From assembly GCA_027257055.1 (NCBI GenBank), contig JAPVLO010000059.1, positions 2,170,001 to 2,234,000 of the forward strand: 64,000 nt of DNA, read 5' to 3'. Below, piece by piece: positions 46,921 through 59,299 of the stretch (position 1 is its first letter; every line of letters begins with the position of its first letter). The position numbers and the translations under genes are program-made. Below the pieces are notes generated by a model that saw only the letters and a list, made by a program, of their open reading frames with translations, was not told the DNA's origin and ran no database searches. Source of the stretch: Cephalopachus bancanus. Taxonomy: Eukaryota; Chordata; Mammalia; Primates; Tarsiidae.

Positions 46921-47880
46921 TGAGACCTGACAATTAAGTTTGTGAACTCATCCCAGAAAAAGTACTTCATACCTAATTGCTAAATATCACTGCAGTCATC
47001 TTCAAAGTATTCCCCTTAGGAAGTTATGCACCGATGCCAGCACCTAGTCCATCTGTCAAAACAATTTTGGAACTCTTTTTCTGGAATGGCCATCAGAGCT
47101 GTCGTCACAAGAATGTCACAATTTGAATTAGAGCAACAAACAAACATTAATTTCTTGTTAAACTTGGCAAGAGTAGAAGTGAAATCAGGACATGTTAGGC
47201 CAAGTTAATGAGGATAATGTCATGAAGAAAACGGCAGTGTACAAATGGATTGAAATATTTTTCTGAAAAAAGAGAATGCATCACTGATGAAGAGAGGTCA
47301 GGATGACTAGTAACAAGCAGAATTGACAAAAACATTGAAACAATTTGTTGAATTGTGTGTCAAAATCATCGACTGACTGTGGGAAGCTTAACAGACAAAA
47401 AAAAACATGGAAAGAGAAATGGGAAAATCTTAACTGATAATTTAAGCATGAGAAAGGTGTATGCAAAGATGATCTTGAAGGAGCTCTTGCATCACAATAA
47501 TGCATCAGCTCACACAGCACTGTCTGTGAGGGAGTTTTCAACCAGTAAACAGATAACTGTATTGGAACATCCCTATTGGAACATCCTCCCTACATCCTAC
47601 ATGGATCTGGCACTCCATGACTTTTTTCTTTACCTGAAGATAAAGAACATATTGGAAGGATGACATTTTGATGACATTCAGGACATCAAGGGTAATACGA
47701 TGACAGCCCTGATGGCCATTCCAGAAAAAGAATTCCAAAATTGCTTTGACATATTAACTAAGCACTGGAATTGGTGCATAGCGTCCCAAGGGGAGTACTT
47801 CAAAGGTGACTGTAGTGATATTCAACAATGAGGAATGTAGTATTTTTTCCAGGATGAATTCAAGAACTTGTCAGACCTTG
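46921..47880 (+). mobile_element. Mariner DNA transposon, internally deleted, with long inverted ends
   Basis: TA stands on both sides (46919-46920 and 47881-47882). The outer ends read CCTGACAATTAAGTTTG and, reversed, GGTCTGACAAGTTCTTG. The inverted similarity continues inward for ~186 bp on each side (46921-47106 and 47695-47880). Between the arms lies a broken transposase. At ~960 bp the element is shorter than a typical mariner (~1.3 kb) because the middle of the transposase is missing. Confidence 0.88.
47113..47831 (+). pseudogene. Mariner transposase pseudogene
   Basis: Starts with ATG at 47113 and text like MSQFELEQQTNINFL, typical of the mariner amino end. After frameshifts and a stop near 47206, the reading resumes at 47355-47663 with LLHHNNASAHTALSV (the second catalytic Asp block, where the family has HHDNAPAH, so D is N here) and LALHDFFLYLKIK. 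The end near 47831 reads GEYFKGD, the family's usual carboxyl motif. The first catalytic Asp region and the middle third are absent. It cannot make an active enzyme. Confidence 0.85.
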
Positions 47881-47889
47881 TAGTCTGGA

Positions 47890-49800
47890 AGTATTGAAAG
47901 TTCAGAATTATAGAGTGGTTAGAAATTAAAAGGTATTCGAGGAAAAATTAGAGGTATGCTCACATTTGTTTGCATTTTAAGCAAGTTCTGTCATAAAAGA
48001 TCCCTCTTCCAATCTTCCTAAAAAATTTATCATCATTCTATTGAATAGCTAAATTTGGCATAGAAGTTACATTACTTAGTAATAATTAGTAGATCCTAAA
48101 TTCAAGTCCATATTGATAGACTTTTATGCAGAGTAAACTCTGCTATATTGTCTTTTTATATCAAGACAAAACTGCTATCCTCACCTCTAAATAAAAAATA
48201 ACAGGAGATTGAGGTTTGTTTGCAATAACAACTGATAGTCGTTACCCCCAGGAATTCCTCTATTCTTATTTTTCCCAACCTTTATAAGGCACCACTCTGT
48301 GTTCATTACCTCTGAAGAGGAATGTGACAAAACAGACAGCCAAGCGAAATGGTCTAGCTGCCTTTTGTGTACCAATAACTGGGATTCGAGGAAATAAATT
48401 TAGTTACTCCTTCAAAGAAACAAAAACAAAATACAAGAAAATGTGATGAAGAACACAGTTTCTTCCTACTGCAACCACTCCCTCTATCCAGACAACCTGA
48501 ACTGGAAACAGAGAAGTACAGAGGGGAGGGAGGAACAATGAAGACATTCCTCCCCAACCCCTGGGCCAAGTCAGAAAGACAGCTAAAACCTCAGATTGCT
48601 TTGGAGGATCCAAGAATTACAGAGGCCTGTTCTTTCTTTTACCAGGGAGATCCCTAGGAGAAGGGTACAGGTCTTCCTTTGGGCTTTTCCTTTCAGGATT
48701 GTATACATTTCATTTTTCTACCTAAGCTTCTTGATACCACAACATGCAACAAAAGCAAGATCAAGAGCCAAGTGCCAGACAGACAGAGAACTCCTGACCC
48801 AGAAGCTTTATAGACAGCAGCAACATGTGGACCCACAGTGACTGCACAGACTGCAGAAAGGACCCTGGAGGACAGTGAGAGCCTCCTTGGATGCCATAGT
48901 GGACAGATGACATTGTAAACCAGATGGCATGCTGTCCCATGCCTAGAACATGTACAAATCCCAGGACAAAGGAAAGTGGAATTCCTAAAATCACTAGTAT
49001 TTCATCCCACCAAACTGATAGAATGGGTATTTGAAATAGAAATTAAGTTCCAGAAATTAAGTTATATTTTTGCATATTCTAGTTTGTATAATGAATTATA
49101 ACTTCTATACAATCTTTTAAAATGTAACTCAATATACTGAAAAAACCACAGAATAACTCAACATTAATTGTTAGGTATGAGGGTGCGTAGTAGACCAATA
49201 CTAGTATTTCAGAGGAGATTTTTACTTAATAGAATCGATTGAGATTCTGAAAGTTGCCTGCAATTCTGTAAGCATGGAGAATGGGGGTTGCGATGGGGTA
49301 GGGCAGAGAAATAGGAATAAGGCAATGGACTGATCTCATCATAAGACTGATTAAAATGTCCCCTAAAAGTCTCTAACTTAGAACTAAAGGGAGGCAGCAG
49401 GCAGTCAAAAGGAAGAGGTACAGCTGTATAACTATAGCTCATAGCTATTCATTTCATTGTTTGATTAAATTTCACCTGAGACAAGTCTATGGAGGCATCA
49501 TGGAGAAAGGCAAGGCATTGTGTTCTCAATACCATTTCCCTATGTTCCCCAAAACTTAATACTAATACCACCCCAAATTTTTCACCACCCTTTGTCATAA
49601 TACTCTCTGTAGCCCAATTAATAGTATTTTATTTTTTAAGTACTAGTCTAGGCTGCAATTTAAAATTAGTGAGACTAATATCATTAGCAATAGTAGAACA
49701 CCTCTTTTCCCCACCCATATTCTAATTCACTGTGTATAGAACTGCCCACAACAATAGAAAAACTTTCCTTTTTTGTTTTAACTTCTCCTTTAAAAGCTCT
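47890..49800. other. 1.9-kb stretch with no recognised gene
   Basis: A GC-richer piece at 48590-49000 gives ORFs on both strands but no family match. Nothing convincing. Confidence 0.4.
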
Positions 49801-49806
49801 AGACTG

Positions 49807-50111
49807 GGCTGGGCTCAGTGGCTCAGCCTGTAATCCCAGCACTTTGGGAGGCTGAGGCAAGTGGATTGCCTGAGCCTGCAGGTTCAAGACCAGCCCAGGA
49901 AACTTGGCGAGACCTCCACTCTACAATTAAAAAAAAAAATTAGCTGGGTGTGGTGGCACATGCCTATAGTTCCAGCTACTTGGAAGACTGAGGCAGAAGG
50001 ATCACCAGAGCCCAGCAGGTCGATGCTAGGGTGGCCATGAGCAAGTCACTGCACTCCAGCCTGGGTGACGGAGTGAGACTCCAACTCAAAATAAATAAAT
50101 AAATAAATAAA
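49807..50111 (+). mobile_element. Dimeric Alu with AAAT tail
   Basis: Complete, GGCTGGGCTCAGTGGCTCAG to GAGACTCCAACTC, then six AAAT units in place of a plain A tail. AAAGCTCTAG and ATGCTCTAG at the edges suggest the target-site duplication. Confidence 0.93.
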
Positions 50112-51420
50112 TGCTCTAGTTAATTTTTGATAGAAAAAAATTTCTATCCTAACAATGGAGGACAACCAGAATTCCATTGAGCATGATTTTGGTGGCTTGT
50201 GTTTATAAAATCAAGTATCACTTTCTCTTGTGACCTGTCATCAAATGTGACATAATTTAATATGACAGCTCCAATTTTAAGGATGGCATTTTGCACTTTG
50301 CTTTCAAACTCTACGATTACAGTTATCCAACAGAAGCTGGCTGACCTCAGTGGAGCAGACGGGGAACTGTTAACAGGTTGCCAACTTTAAATTACTGTTG
50401 AACAGCTTAGCATATCTCTAGAATAATTTCTTTAAAAAGTAATTAATCATCATTTTGAAAAGGTCCTCAGTGAAATATATTTTCTGTCTTTTACTTCTGG
50501 GAGGCATTTTATTGGAAACAGCTAGCATTTTCTCCGTTCACTATTATTCTGCATTTACAATTTTACTATTTTCAACATAGATGTTTTTGTTTGTTTGCTT
50601 GTTTGATTAGTGACAACTAGCAAAAACTTAGTGAGCAGACTGAAATGTGTTCAACAAAGATAATATGAATAGCAATCCAGAAGAGTGAACATTAAACAGC
50701 TAATGCATAGAAATATTTGTAACTTGCATCTCTTCTCTTCCTATTTCAACTGAAGATTCTTGCTTCATGTCAGAAACAGATTGAGAAGAGTCACTAGTGT
50801 CAGCACTATGGAGAACAAATTCCATGAGTCCATATCTTTGGCAATGTGTTTGCATGCTAGAAATTATTTCAGGTTATGTGATTTCCTGAGGCCATAAAAG
50901 GCAAATATTGGAGGAGGAAAAGTGAGGAGAAAGTACAGAAATAGCAAAAGGCCTGATTTTAGAGATTTCTCTAAACTTGTTAGAAGAAAATGTGCTGACT
51001 TTTATCGTTTGTCAGGAAAGTTAATAAAGTTAGATTTATAAGTACCTTTCAAGACTTTTTTTTCCTAATTGAAAAATAAGCCACATTAAAACTACATTCT
51101 AATGTTCTTTGGAAACTGATACCAAATCAGTCCATCACCTACTTCAAAGAATTTTATTAGTCAAGATATCAAAAACTCTCCATTTTAAGATTTTTTATCA
51201 TCACAATTTTCAAATACAAAGACAATGATATAATGAATCATTTATACCTCCACCACCACTTGCAAAACTATTTCAAAGCAAAATCTAGACATTACTTAAA
51301 ACAATGTCATTAGGAAATTTCCTTTGGCATATGATAAATTGCATTTAAATAAACTTTATTAAAATATTATGCTTTATTTAAGTTCAAGAATATCCTAATC
51401 CTTTTCCCCTATACTTCAGA
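50112..51420. other. Repeat-poor stretch, possible conserved noncoding piece
   Basis: Unique-looking. 50280-50420 (TTTGCACTTTGCTTTCAAAC, CAGAAGCTGGCTGACCTCAG, ACGGGGAACTGTTAACAG) stands out for its complexity but has no ORF. Could be conserved noncoding DNA. Confidence 0.35.
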
Positions 51421-52006
51421 ATTTTTAAACTATTTGTATCATGTTGGCAATGAACAAATTACTAAGTGTGTACAACAGAAATATATGCGATACTCCTGTT
51501 ACCAGGATCCAGTCTATGTTCATGACAGCTATCCCCGAGATCATGGTACTCTTGCCTGCTGAAGCAGGGCATGGCCTCACAATGAGTATACCACATAGTC
51601 TTAACTCATCATTTAGAGATGGCATGAGAACTACTGCCCCTTCCTGGTCCCTGGCTTACTGTCAGGGAATGTTATGGCCAACACTATGCTTCTTTACCAG
51701 TTCTGGTTATTTATAAATATCTATACAATCACAATGTTCTTCAACTAGAAGGAGAACTAAGTATCCTTAGTGGTTTGGACTCGTGTGGACACTCTCTTTG
51801 CTTTTCAAGCTCACAGAGTACAAATAAATCATGCAATTTCAGTGACACAAGGAAGATGGAAAACCAGTTGTTGACTAGAACAAAAACTTAGAATGATCTA
51901 TCAAATCAAGCTTGAGACTAAAAAAGGGTATTGTTTCTTTATCAAGATCACAAAATTAGACCGCTGTGTCAAGACAGAAACACCATTTTTACCTTCCATA
52001 ACAGCC

Positions 52007-52301
52007 TTTTTTTTTTTTTGAGTTGGAGTCTCACTCCATTACCCAGGCTGGAGTGCAGTAGCACACTCATGGCCACCCCAGCGTTGACCTATTGGGCTCA
52101 GGTGATCCTTCCACCTCAGCCTTCCAAGTAGCTGGAACTACAGGTGTGTACTACCACACCCTGATAATTCTTTGATTTATTGTAGAGATGAGATCTCACC
52201 AAGTTGCCCAGGCTGTTCTCAAAATTGTGGGCTCAGGCAATCCCCTCACCTTGGCCTCCCAAAGTGCTGGGATGACAGGGTTGAGCCACTGCACCCAGCC
52301 C
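52007..52301 (-). mobile_element. Dimeric Alu, minus strand
   Basis: TTGAGTTGGAGTCTCACTCC to TGAGCCACTGCACCCAGCC; T12 leader. ACAGCC before it is a possible duplicated target. Confidence 0.92.
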
Positions 52302-52825
52302 CATTACTGGCCTTTTAATAGGACCAAAGTGGTAAATTCCTAAACTACAATAATTTATTGAATCTTAAACGACACCAATGGTAAAGCCTACCGTCATTTT
52401 ATGTCCTTTAAGAAAGAAAATATACCTTTTTGAAAACTACGTCATGCTATTTTACACATATTAAAATACACATATGCACACAGATATATTCTATTAATTT
52501 ATATTTTAAAGTGAACATTTGTTACTTGAAGGTACACTGGCAATTTCTTGTTAAGAAAAACACTCCCCAAACAGAATAGTTTTTCAGCTTTGTTGCTGTG
52601 CAAAGCTTGATTTTATCTCTTCTTCCTTTCACATTTCATTTTATGTTTCCTTTATGTTTCATACCAAATCAATCCCAAGGGCACTCAGTATAAAGCAATG
52701 GAGAATGTCCTGCTAGGGAAGCAGAACCTGTTCCCTACTAATATTTGTCTTTGTGCCCAAATCCACAATGACTCCTTCTCTAATGTCTCATAAAATGTCC
52801 ATCAATTAAATATTTTTATTCTTAG

Positions 52826-52921
52826 AGAGGCCGGTGCCCTTTACAGTTGTGAAGACCTAGAAATTCTACCAGTCCAGCCAGGCTTTGCTACCCAAAATAA
52901 CAGCGGAGAAATAACCACATG
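52826..52921 (+). CDS. Candidate internal exon 2 of the unknown plus-strand gene
   Basis: Preceded by ATATTTTTATTCTTAG and followed by GTAAGGATG. It is 96 bp long, so it keeps phase. Of three frames only one is open: EAGALYSCEDLEILPV then QPGFATQNNSGEITT, with two leftover bases (TG). That is the frame required after the AG left by the exon at 40441-40499. GC content and CpGs (GAGGCCGGTG, CAGCGGAG) exceed the AT-rich surroundings, as expected of a conserved exon. The protein is not recognised. Confidence 0.62.
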
Positions 52922-52929
52922 GTAAGGAT

Positions 52930-54660
52930 GTCTTGTTGTTTTCTTTAATCTGAAATCATAAGCCTATAAAACCACTCAATTATAAAAGTGAAAATAATAG
53001 TAATAGTAATTATAGCTATTTTCAATTGGATGTTGAGGGGTAAACACTTCAAATATTTTGCCACAAACAATGAAGAAACAAGATCCCAAGGTGAAAGTGG
53101 TAGTTCCAACTAAGTTCCATCGAAACAAGACGTGTGAGATCATTTTTGAAACCTATATCTCCTTTTCATATGGCAGAAAATCAAAGTCCATAATGAGGTC
53201 AAAATGAAAGGACCTGAGTTTAGCTTTTTGATGCAATTCATTTTGTGGATGTTGCTTTCTTAGAAAACGTATTCTTTTAAATAGACCTTTTTCTTTATTC
53301 CCTTATTTACAAAGAAGCATTACTTTTTCCCTATGGATCATATGAATACTTAATTTTTTCCTATAAGGCATATCATCTGGAACTATAATGTCTGTACTGG
53401 AAATACATTATCTTATAATTTGATAAAAAATAGAGTTGGAAATCTATTTTTATGATGTTCTTCACTTTTTTTTTTTTTAATGCAAAGATTACCAATCTGC
53501 CTACCAACTGAACTGTTTTGGTCATGAAACATTACCTTCTCAGCATGTGGCATGCCCATCAGCAGAAAAGTAGTAAAGAAGAACAGACTAACTTTATTTA
53601 TTACATTTGCATTGCCTACAAAGCCATTTACTTAATGGATGAGTCTCATTAGTAGTCCAACCACAATATAAGGAATACAATGATGTGTTTCATAGGTTCA
53701 TTAAAATAATATTTCAAAGGAGTCATTAGAAAAAAAGAAGCCGAAGATTCAACAGACAGTAAGTTGTCTGCAAATAAATGAGATGGAACCAACATGTTTT
53801 CAAGTAAGTTAAAAAACATGTTTACAAATATATTACAGCCATTAAAAAAGGAAGCATCAACTTAGCAAGTGCTGGGGGGACGATTACTCATGCAATTTAC
53901 TAAAACAGAAACTGTAGCACTTTCACATCAACAGTTATTGTAGATGCAAACGGCTGTAGGTACAGAAAAATGTGTCTTAAGAAGTAAAATTCATTCTATA
54001 GCCCCAAGATGATTTTCCTGTTTGAAGCAAAATTGAAAACATTTAATCCTGTTTTCAGACCACCACTGTCTTTTTGTATACATTTTTATGTTATTTATCA
54101 GAAACCTAACTATCCTTTCATTTAAAAAAAGAAAATCAGAGTAAATTAGCAAAATGAATAATCCTGCAAGGACAGCATCTACACCAAGAAAAACTGTGCT
54201 TATTTATAATTCTTTAACCACACCTAAGGGTTGACAAATGTTTGCTCAACAAATGAATGGATGAATAAACAAATGAGAAAAACAATTACTTAACCAAGGA
54301 GCATCTATAGGTGAGGCTGCTAATTACTATTGCTTTATACATTTTATTTTAGCTAGTATTTCTACCTTACAACAAAACAATAAACACCTTTATACATTAT
54401 ATTTCCAATAATTTTGAAAGTTTTTCACATATAATGGTGTCAATTTTTTGATAGAGTCTATATAAAACCAAGGATTTCATGGGAACACAGGTTGGGATTT
54501 TCTTTTGTTTCACACAGAGAAGTTTACATATGGAACAAAATAAAAACCACTAAAGGAAAAGGGACTGCCAGTTATCTGTTACTTTCATTCTTTGAAAGGA
54601 ATTAGTTTCCTAATTCTAAAAAACACAAAGTAAGACACATACTTATGTAAGTATACTATA
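52930..54660. other. Stretch with no recognised feature
   Basis: Intronic if the candidate gene is real. AT-rich unique-looking sequence with a T13 run near 53467 and CAAATGAATGGATGAATAAAC near 54252; no named repeat or ORF. Confidence 0.5.
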
Positions 54661-54687
54661 CCAGGAACTTGGAAATAAGTCATGGGC

Positions 54688-55025
54688 ACTAGACTACAGC
54701 ATATGTGGCAGACGGCAAAAATGGCCTCATGTAATTTTGCAGTGTCTCCCTACTGTGCATTCTGCCTCACTCTTAGATGCCTGGCTTAGCCATGTAAATT
54801 GATTTGACCAATGTGATATTAGCAAGTGAACTCGGGAAGAAGCTTAAAAACCCCTTGTGTATTTCAGTTCATGCTTTCCCACTCTGCCACCAGCATGAGA
54901 ACATGCCTGGGCTAGCCTGCTAGAAGATAAGAACTATTTGGAAAAGAGCTAAGTTATTCCAGCTTAGATCAGCCTATGTCATCCCTCGGCCAGCCTACGT
55001 GACCACAGGAGACTCCAGGTACATA
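54688..55025 (+). mobile_element. MLT1-type LTR, truncated at the 3' end
   Basis: ATGTGGCAGACGGCAAAAAT, CTTAGATGCCTGGCTTAGCC, TGAGAACATGCCTGGGCTAG and GAAAAGAGCTAAGTTATTCC follow the MLT1 (J/K-like) order. The GCAATAGATA-type end is missing. Confidence 0.62.
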
Positions 55026-56160
55026 AGGAATAAACAAACTAGTGCTGTGTTTTACTAAAATAATTAGTAAAGCATTATTCACTTTCTATTATTTAAAGAG
55101 AAAAAATCAAATTAAAACTTGTATGCACAAATCTCAATTTTTAAATGTTGGAAGCTAATTCAAAACACACCAATTGCTGAATTCAGCTCACAAGTTATTA
55201 ATTGCCAAACTATTCTAGGTACTGATCAGGCTCCATGATCTCAGGTTGTTTACAGATTTTGTGGGATAGACAGATGAATAGTATACTACATAAAAGCAAT
55301 TAATATCTTAATGCTTACTACATGGACAGATAGAACCAATTTGGATTTCCAAATATATTCTGGAATGCTTGCCATTATGCTTAAGAGATTAAAAAAACAG
55401 ATCGATTCCTACAATTAAGGGGTTTAATATCTATTTTTAAGTATATAACTTCCAAGCAACCTCATTCCAAGATATTTATTATAAGTCTAACTCTTTATGG
55501 GGTGCAGGGGTACTAGACTTCAAAAATATAAATGTCTTCTAGAATAAACTGTTAATAAACTAAAGACTTCAGCAAACACACTTTCTTAAGAAAAAGCAAT
55601 TCAAAGATCAAAGTTTCTGTTTAAATTTTATCACAACTTGGACAATATTTTCCAAAAAACTTAAAGTAAAACAAATATTAGGAAGCCAATCTAGCTGCTG
55701 AATGCATAAGGTAACTTACTACGAATCAGATATTATTGTCATGTTTATATCGAATGTTACATGATCCCTTCTTAGACTGTCAGCCTTATAAGGGTAAGAC
55801 CCTGGTTTTGACAGCTATTGTCTCAAGTACCTACAATTCCATGATTCATTCTCTCATCTACCTGTCTGGAACAGCTAAAATTAAGGCACAGAAACCATTA
55901 TTCTGATAAAACAGCAGGAGAAAATTGGTCTGTATGACTATGTTCAGTAGAAATAAAATTAATAGATTATTACAGTACACACTCTCATACCTACATCAGG
56001 GATGAAAGGATCAGAGACCACAGTAAAAATAATAATGTCAGTTGGGACTGGAGAACAGGTAGTTCTGGGGAATGCTCAGATGCCTAAAGAAGCCAGGGTA
56101 GGTATAGTCAGTGAGCAGAGCAGGTCTGGTTTCAGTGCATGTGTGCACTTAATTTCTGAG
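55026..56160. other. Stretch with at most weak repeat similarity
   Basis: 55755-55840 (CTTAGACTGTCAGCCTTATA, AGGGTAAGACCCTGG) looks like a short L2 piece. The rest is AT-rich with no ORF. Confidence 0.4.
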
Positions 56161-56164
56161 CAGT

Positions 56165-56196
56165 AGAGATGGTAGCAGTAGAGATGGTAGCAAAGC
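56165..56196. repeat. 15-bp tandem duplication
   Basis: CAGTAGAGATGGTAG twice in a row without mismatch. Confidence 0.9.
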
Positions 56197-56609
56197 ATGT
56201 GCCCCATCAAAAAAAATAGGGTTCAGCTACTAAGCCCTAGTCAATTTTTGCCATGTACAAAGGTAGAGTCCCAAATTGCTAGTTTTATATATTTTTAATG
56301 TAACCACAGATAGGAAATTCTAAATATTATCTCCAAAATTTTACACGATGTCACAATTTTTTTTTAAACCACCATATAGGATAAATAAGACATACTTAAG
56401 CATCTGTGCTCTCCAAAAGTTAGTGTCATCTTTGTGTTCTTGGTCAAGGAAGATGAATGGAAAAGGAACTCCTCCTCCTCTCTCCTGTAGTCTATCAAGA
56501 GTGCTACTTAAAGTATGGCTGAGGAATAGTGCCACTCCACAACTTATATATATATATTTTTCTTTTTTTCTTGGCCTGAGAAAAGATAAGAAATGTGATG
56601 AACAGGTAA

Positions 56610-57068
56610 CCCCATGATACTGCCTCCTGGTATTTATGTCCTTGTGTAAAATCCCCTCGTGTTGAGAATACACAGGACCTGTGACTTGCTTCTAAACAAA
56701 AGAATATGCTAAGATAATAGAATGTTACTTCTGTGATTACTTTGTTATGTAAGACTTCATATTGCTAGCAAACTCACTTTAGAGTCTTTCTCCCTTGTTG
56801 GCTTTGACACCTATAGCCACAAAAAAATAAATTTTATAATCAACCCGAGGGAGCTTGGAGGTAGATCCCTTCCCAGTCAAGCTGCTGATGACAACACAGT
56901 CCCAACTGAAAGCCGGATTGCAGCTTGGTAAGACTCTGAAACAAAAACCCATGTTAACCCATGTCTGAACTTCTGACCCACATAAACTATGAGATAATAA
57001 ATGTGTATTATTTTAACATCACTAAATTTGGGGTAATTTATTACACAGCAATAGGAAAGTCATGCAAG
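56610..57068 (+). mobile_element. MLT1-type LTR, nearly complete
   Basis: GATACTGCCTCCTGGTATTT, GTCCTTGTGTAAAATCCCC, GACTTGCTTCTAAACAAAAG, GAACTTCTGACCCACATAAA, GAGATAATAAATGTGTATTA and TTATTACACAGCAATAGG are the ordered hallmarks of MLT1A-D, including its poly(A) signal. Solo LTR. Confidence 0.86.
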
Positions 57069-58001
57069 GAACCTGATCCAGAATGCAAATCAACTACATT
57101 ACTGGGCACATTGTTTAGTTCAAGTAACATTTATTTTCATAATACTTTCTCAGTGAAGGAAGCAACACACTGAATTACATTCTGATACAAGCTCCTTATC
57201 TCACAGGAGAGCAATGCTTTGAGTTCTGCAGAGGCTGAGCATAGTAGAAAGAGAGATCTGGTCTAACTGTATATGCAGAAAAGAAAGTGGCATTTTCCTG
57301 CTTTGATTTAGAATTTTGTCTAATGGTACATGCAATACGGGTAGGTAGTAAAGGGCAGGATCAGGGAAATAGAGGGTATGGAGAAGTCATTTTTATCACC
57401 TGCGATCCTTCAAAATTACATCATAAAAATTTGCTATCACTGCTTATAAAAGCAATGGATGAGCTAATTGATATTGCCATAATAAGCTGAGAAAAACATG
57501 ATGTGGTGAAGAAAGCAAGATGACCACTCCCATTTAATCTTCATACTATTTACTATTCTTCCTGGGTTATTAGACGATCTAGCGAATCTAATAGTCTAGT
57601 GACCACAGTTGGCAAGAAAACTGATCAGTCATCTTTGTCATTCCCTTCTCACATTTTATTTCCTAACATGACAAAATCACTTACAGATCCCTGCAGAAAC
57701 CATACATTTTCTTTACCTCTCAGACCTAGATCTGGCTAACCTCTATGCTCTCTAAGATTTCACTAGGTAGCCCTTACTCTAAGAAGTCACCTTAGCACAA
57801 GGGTGGGATTGGCAGTTGCAGGATATGGCTAGGGGAGGGAGGGAGAGGAGAGGGGGACACGTGGTATCACAGTGGGTACCTGGTTCACCACAAGGGGAGA
57901 GAGGGCCAGCTAGTAGCCCAAACTTCACCTGCATGCATCCTACTTATGTTGCAAACCCTCACTTGTACCCCACAACTCTGAGATTAAAATTAAACTAAAA
58001 A

Positions 58002-58225
58002 GAGCCTTCCTTGATAAATTTGCCCCTCCTTATTGCTTCCTAATATCCTGTGCAACTTTTATCATTTGACTTCTTGCCTTGTATTGTAATTACCTCTCTA
58101 GGTGATTGTCTTATCCGCTGGAGTAATTGCTATTGGAGATCAAGGATCATGGCTCTCAGTTTGTATTTTAAGCACTTAGGAGTATCTTGCCTATAGAAGT
58201 ATTCAATAAATGCTAAGTGAAGAGA
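58002..58225 (+). mobile_element. L2 3'-end fragment
   Basis: CCTTCCTTGATAAATTTGCC, GTAATTACCTCTCTAGGTG and TTCAATAAATGCTAAGTG fit the L2 3' terminus. Confidence 0.65.
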
Positions 58226-58453
58226 AAATAAATAAATTCTGTTACCTGAAGTTGCATAGGAGCTAAGAGAAACAACTTAAATATGAGGCAACAATAAGTT
58301 TGGATAATGCAGGAAAAAAATATGCTGAGAGTTTTAAAACACTAAATCTGTTAGTGGTGAGCCTAAAACAAAGTCTTTAAAGGTAAAAGATTTACAAAGA
58401 ATATAAAATTAAGAATTTACCATCCAACATATGTCAAAATTGAAAGAAATACC

Positions 58454-58774
58454 ATGGCTGGGCGCAATGGTTTAAGCCTGGAATCTCAGCACTTTGGAAG
58501 GCCAGAGTGAGCAGATTGCCTGAACCCACGGTTCAAGAACAGCCTGGGCAACTTGGTGAGACCTCATCTCTACAATAAAAAAATCAAAAAATTAGCCGGG
58601 CATGGTAGTATGTGCCTGTAGTTCTGGCTATTAGGAAGGCTGAGGCAGAAGGATCGCGTGAGCACAGCAGATTGCGTGAGCCCAACAAGTCAATGCTGGG
58701 GTGGCGGTGAGCATGCCACTGCACTCCAGCCTGTGTAACAGAGTAAGATTCCAACTCAAAAAAGAAAAAAAAAA
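58454..58774 (+). mobile_element. Dimeric Alu with a small tandem insertion
   Basis: GGCTGGGCGCAATGGTTTAA to AACTC plus A tail. Right arm carries a duplicated ~19-bp piece: GATCGCGTGAGCACAGCAG followed by ATTGCGTGAGCCCAACAAG. Antisense gives ORFs at 58584-58816. Confidence 0.9.
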
Positions 58775-58897
58775 AGATATCATAGGTACCCACTCAACTA
58801 TGTTATGTTCTTTCACCTCTTGCTTTAAGCAGCATATGCATATTAACTCTTATTTAATACAAAGGGCTATGCTTTTTCTAAAAGCATTTCTTTGTTT

Positions 58898-59062
58898 TTT
58901 AATTTTTTTTTGTAGAGACAGAGTCTCATTCTGTTACCCAGACTGGAGTACAGTGTCACAGTCATAGCTCACTGCAACCTTGAACTACTGGTCATAAGTG
59001 AACCTCCCACCTCAGCCTCCAGAGTCCCTGGGATTACAGGCTCAAATCATGGCACCCAGCCT
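58898..59062 (-). mobile_element. Alu left-arm-type monomer, minus strand
   Basis: TTTTTTGTAGAGACAGAGTC to TCATGGCACCCAGCC, one arm only. AAAAGCATTTCTT on both sides is an exact target-site duplication, so it inserted as a monomer. Older than the main subfamily. Confidence 0.9.
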
Positions 59063-59131
59063 AAAAGCATTTCTTCTTAGAGTCCTACTTACCCAGTTTT
59101 TTCAGATGCTGAAAAATAAGGGAGTTCTTAC

Positions 59132-59256
59132 CTAGCAGAATGGCTCTGCAACTTCGGTGAAGGAGATTCAGTCCTGCACTCACGCCACTTTTGGAGATTA
59201 ATTCCATAAAACACAACAGGTGGCTCACCAGAGAGCCTTCATTTTCAGTTAAACAA
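59132..59256 (-). CDS. Candidate exon (minus strand), 125 bp, unknown gene
   Basis: On the minus strand ATATAAACAACAATTCAG precedes and GTAAGAACTCC follows. One of three frames is open, giving CLTENEGSLVSHLLCFMEL then ISKSGVSAGLNLLHRSCRA and ILL. A second donor (GTAAGTAGG) lies 41 bases farther. No family is recognised. It could be an antisense or neighbouring gene, or chance; it is the same strand as the 10.7-kb candidate. Confidence 0.33.
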
Positions 59257-59299
59257 CTGAATTGTTGTTTATATAAATAACTAAACAAATTTGATTTGT

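Noticed and set aside
49480..49720. Possible mitochondrial (numt) insertion, AT-rich with ORF of 78 codons
   Set aside because: I could not align it to any mitochondrial gene I know; composition alone is not evidence.
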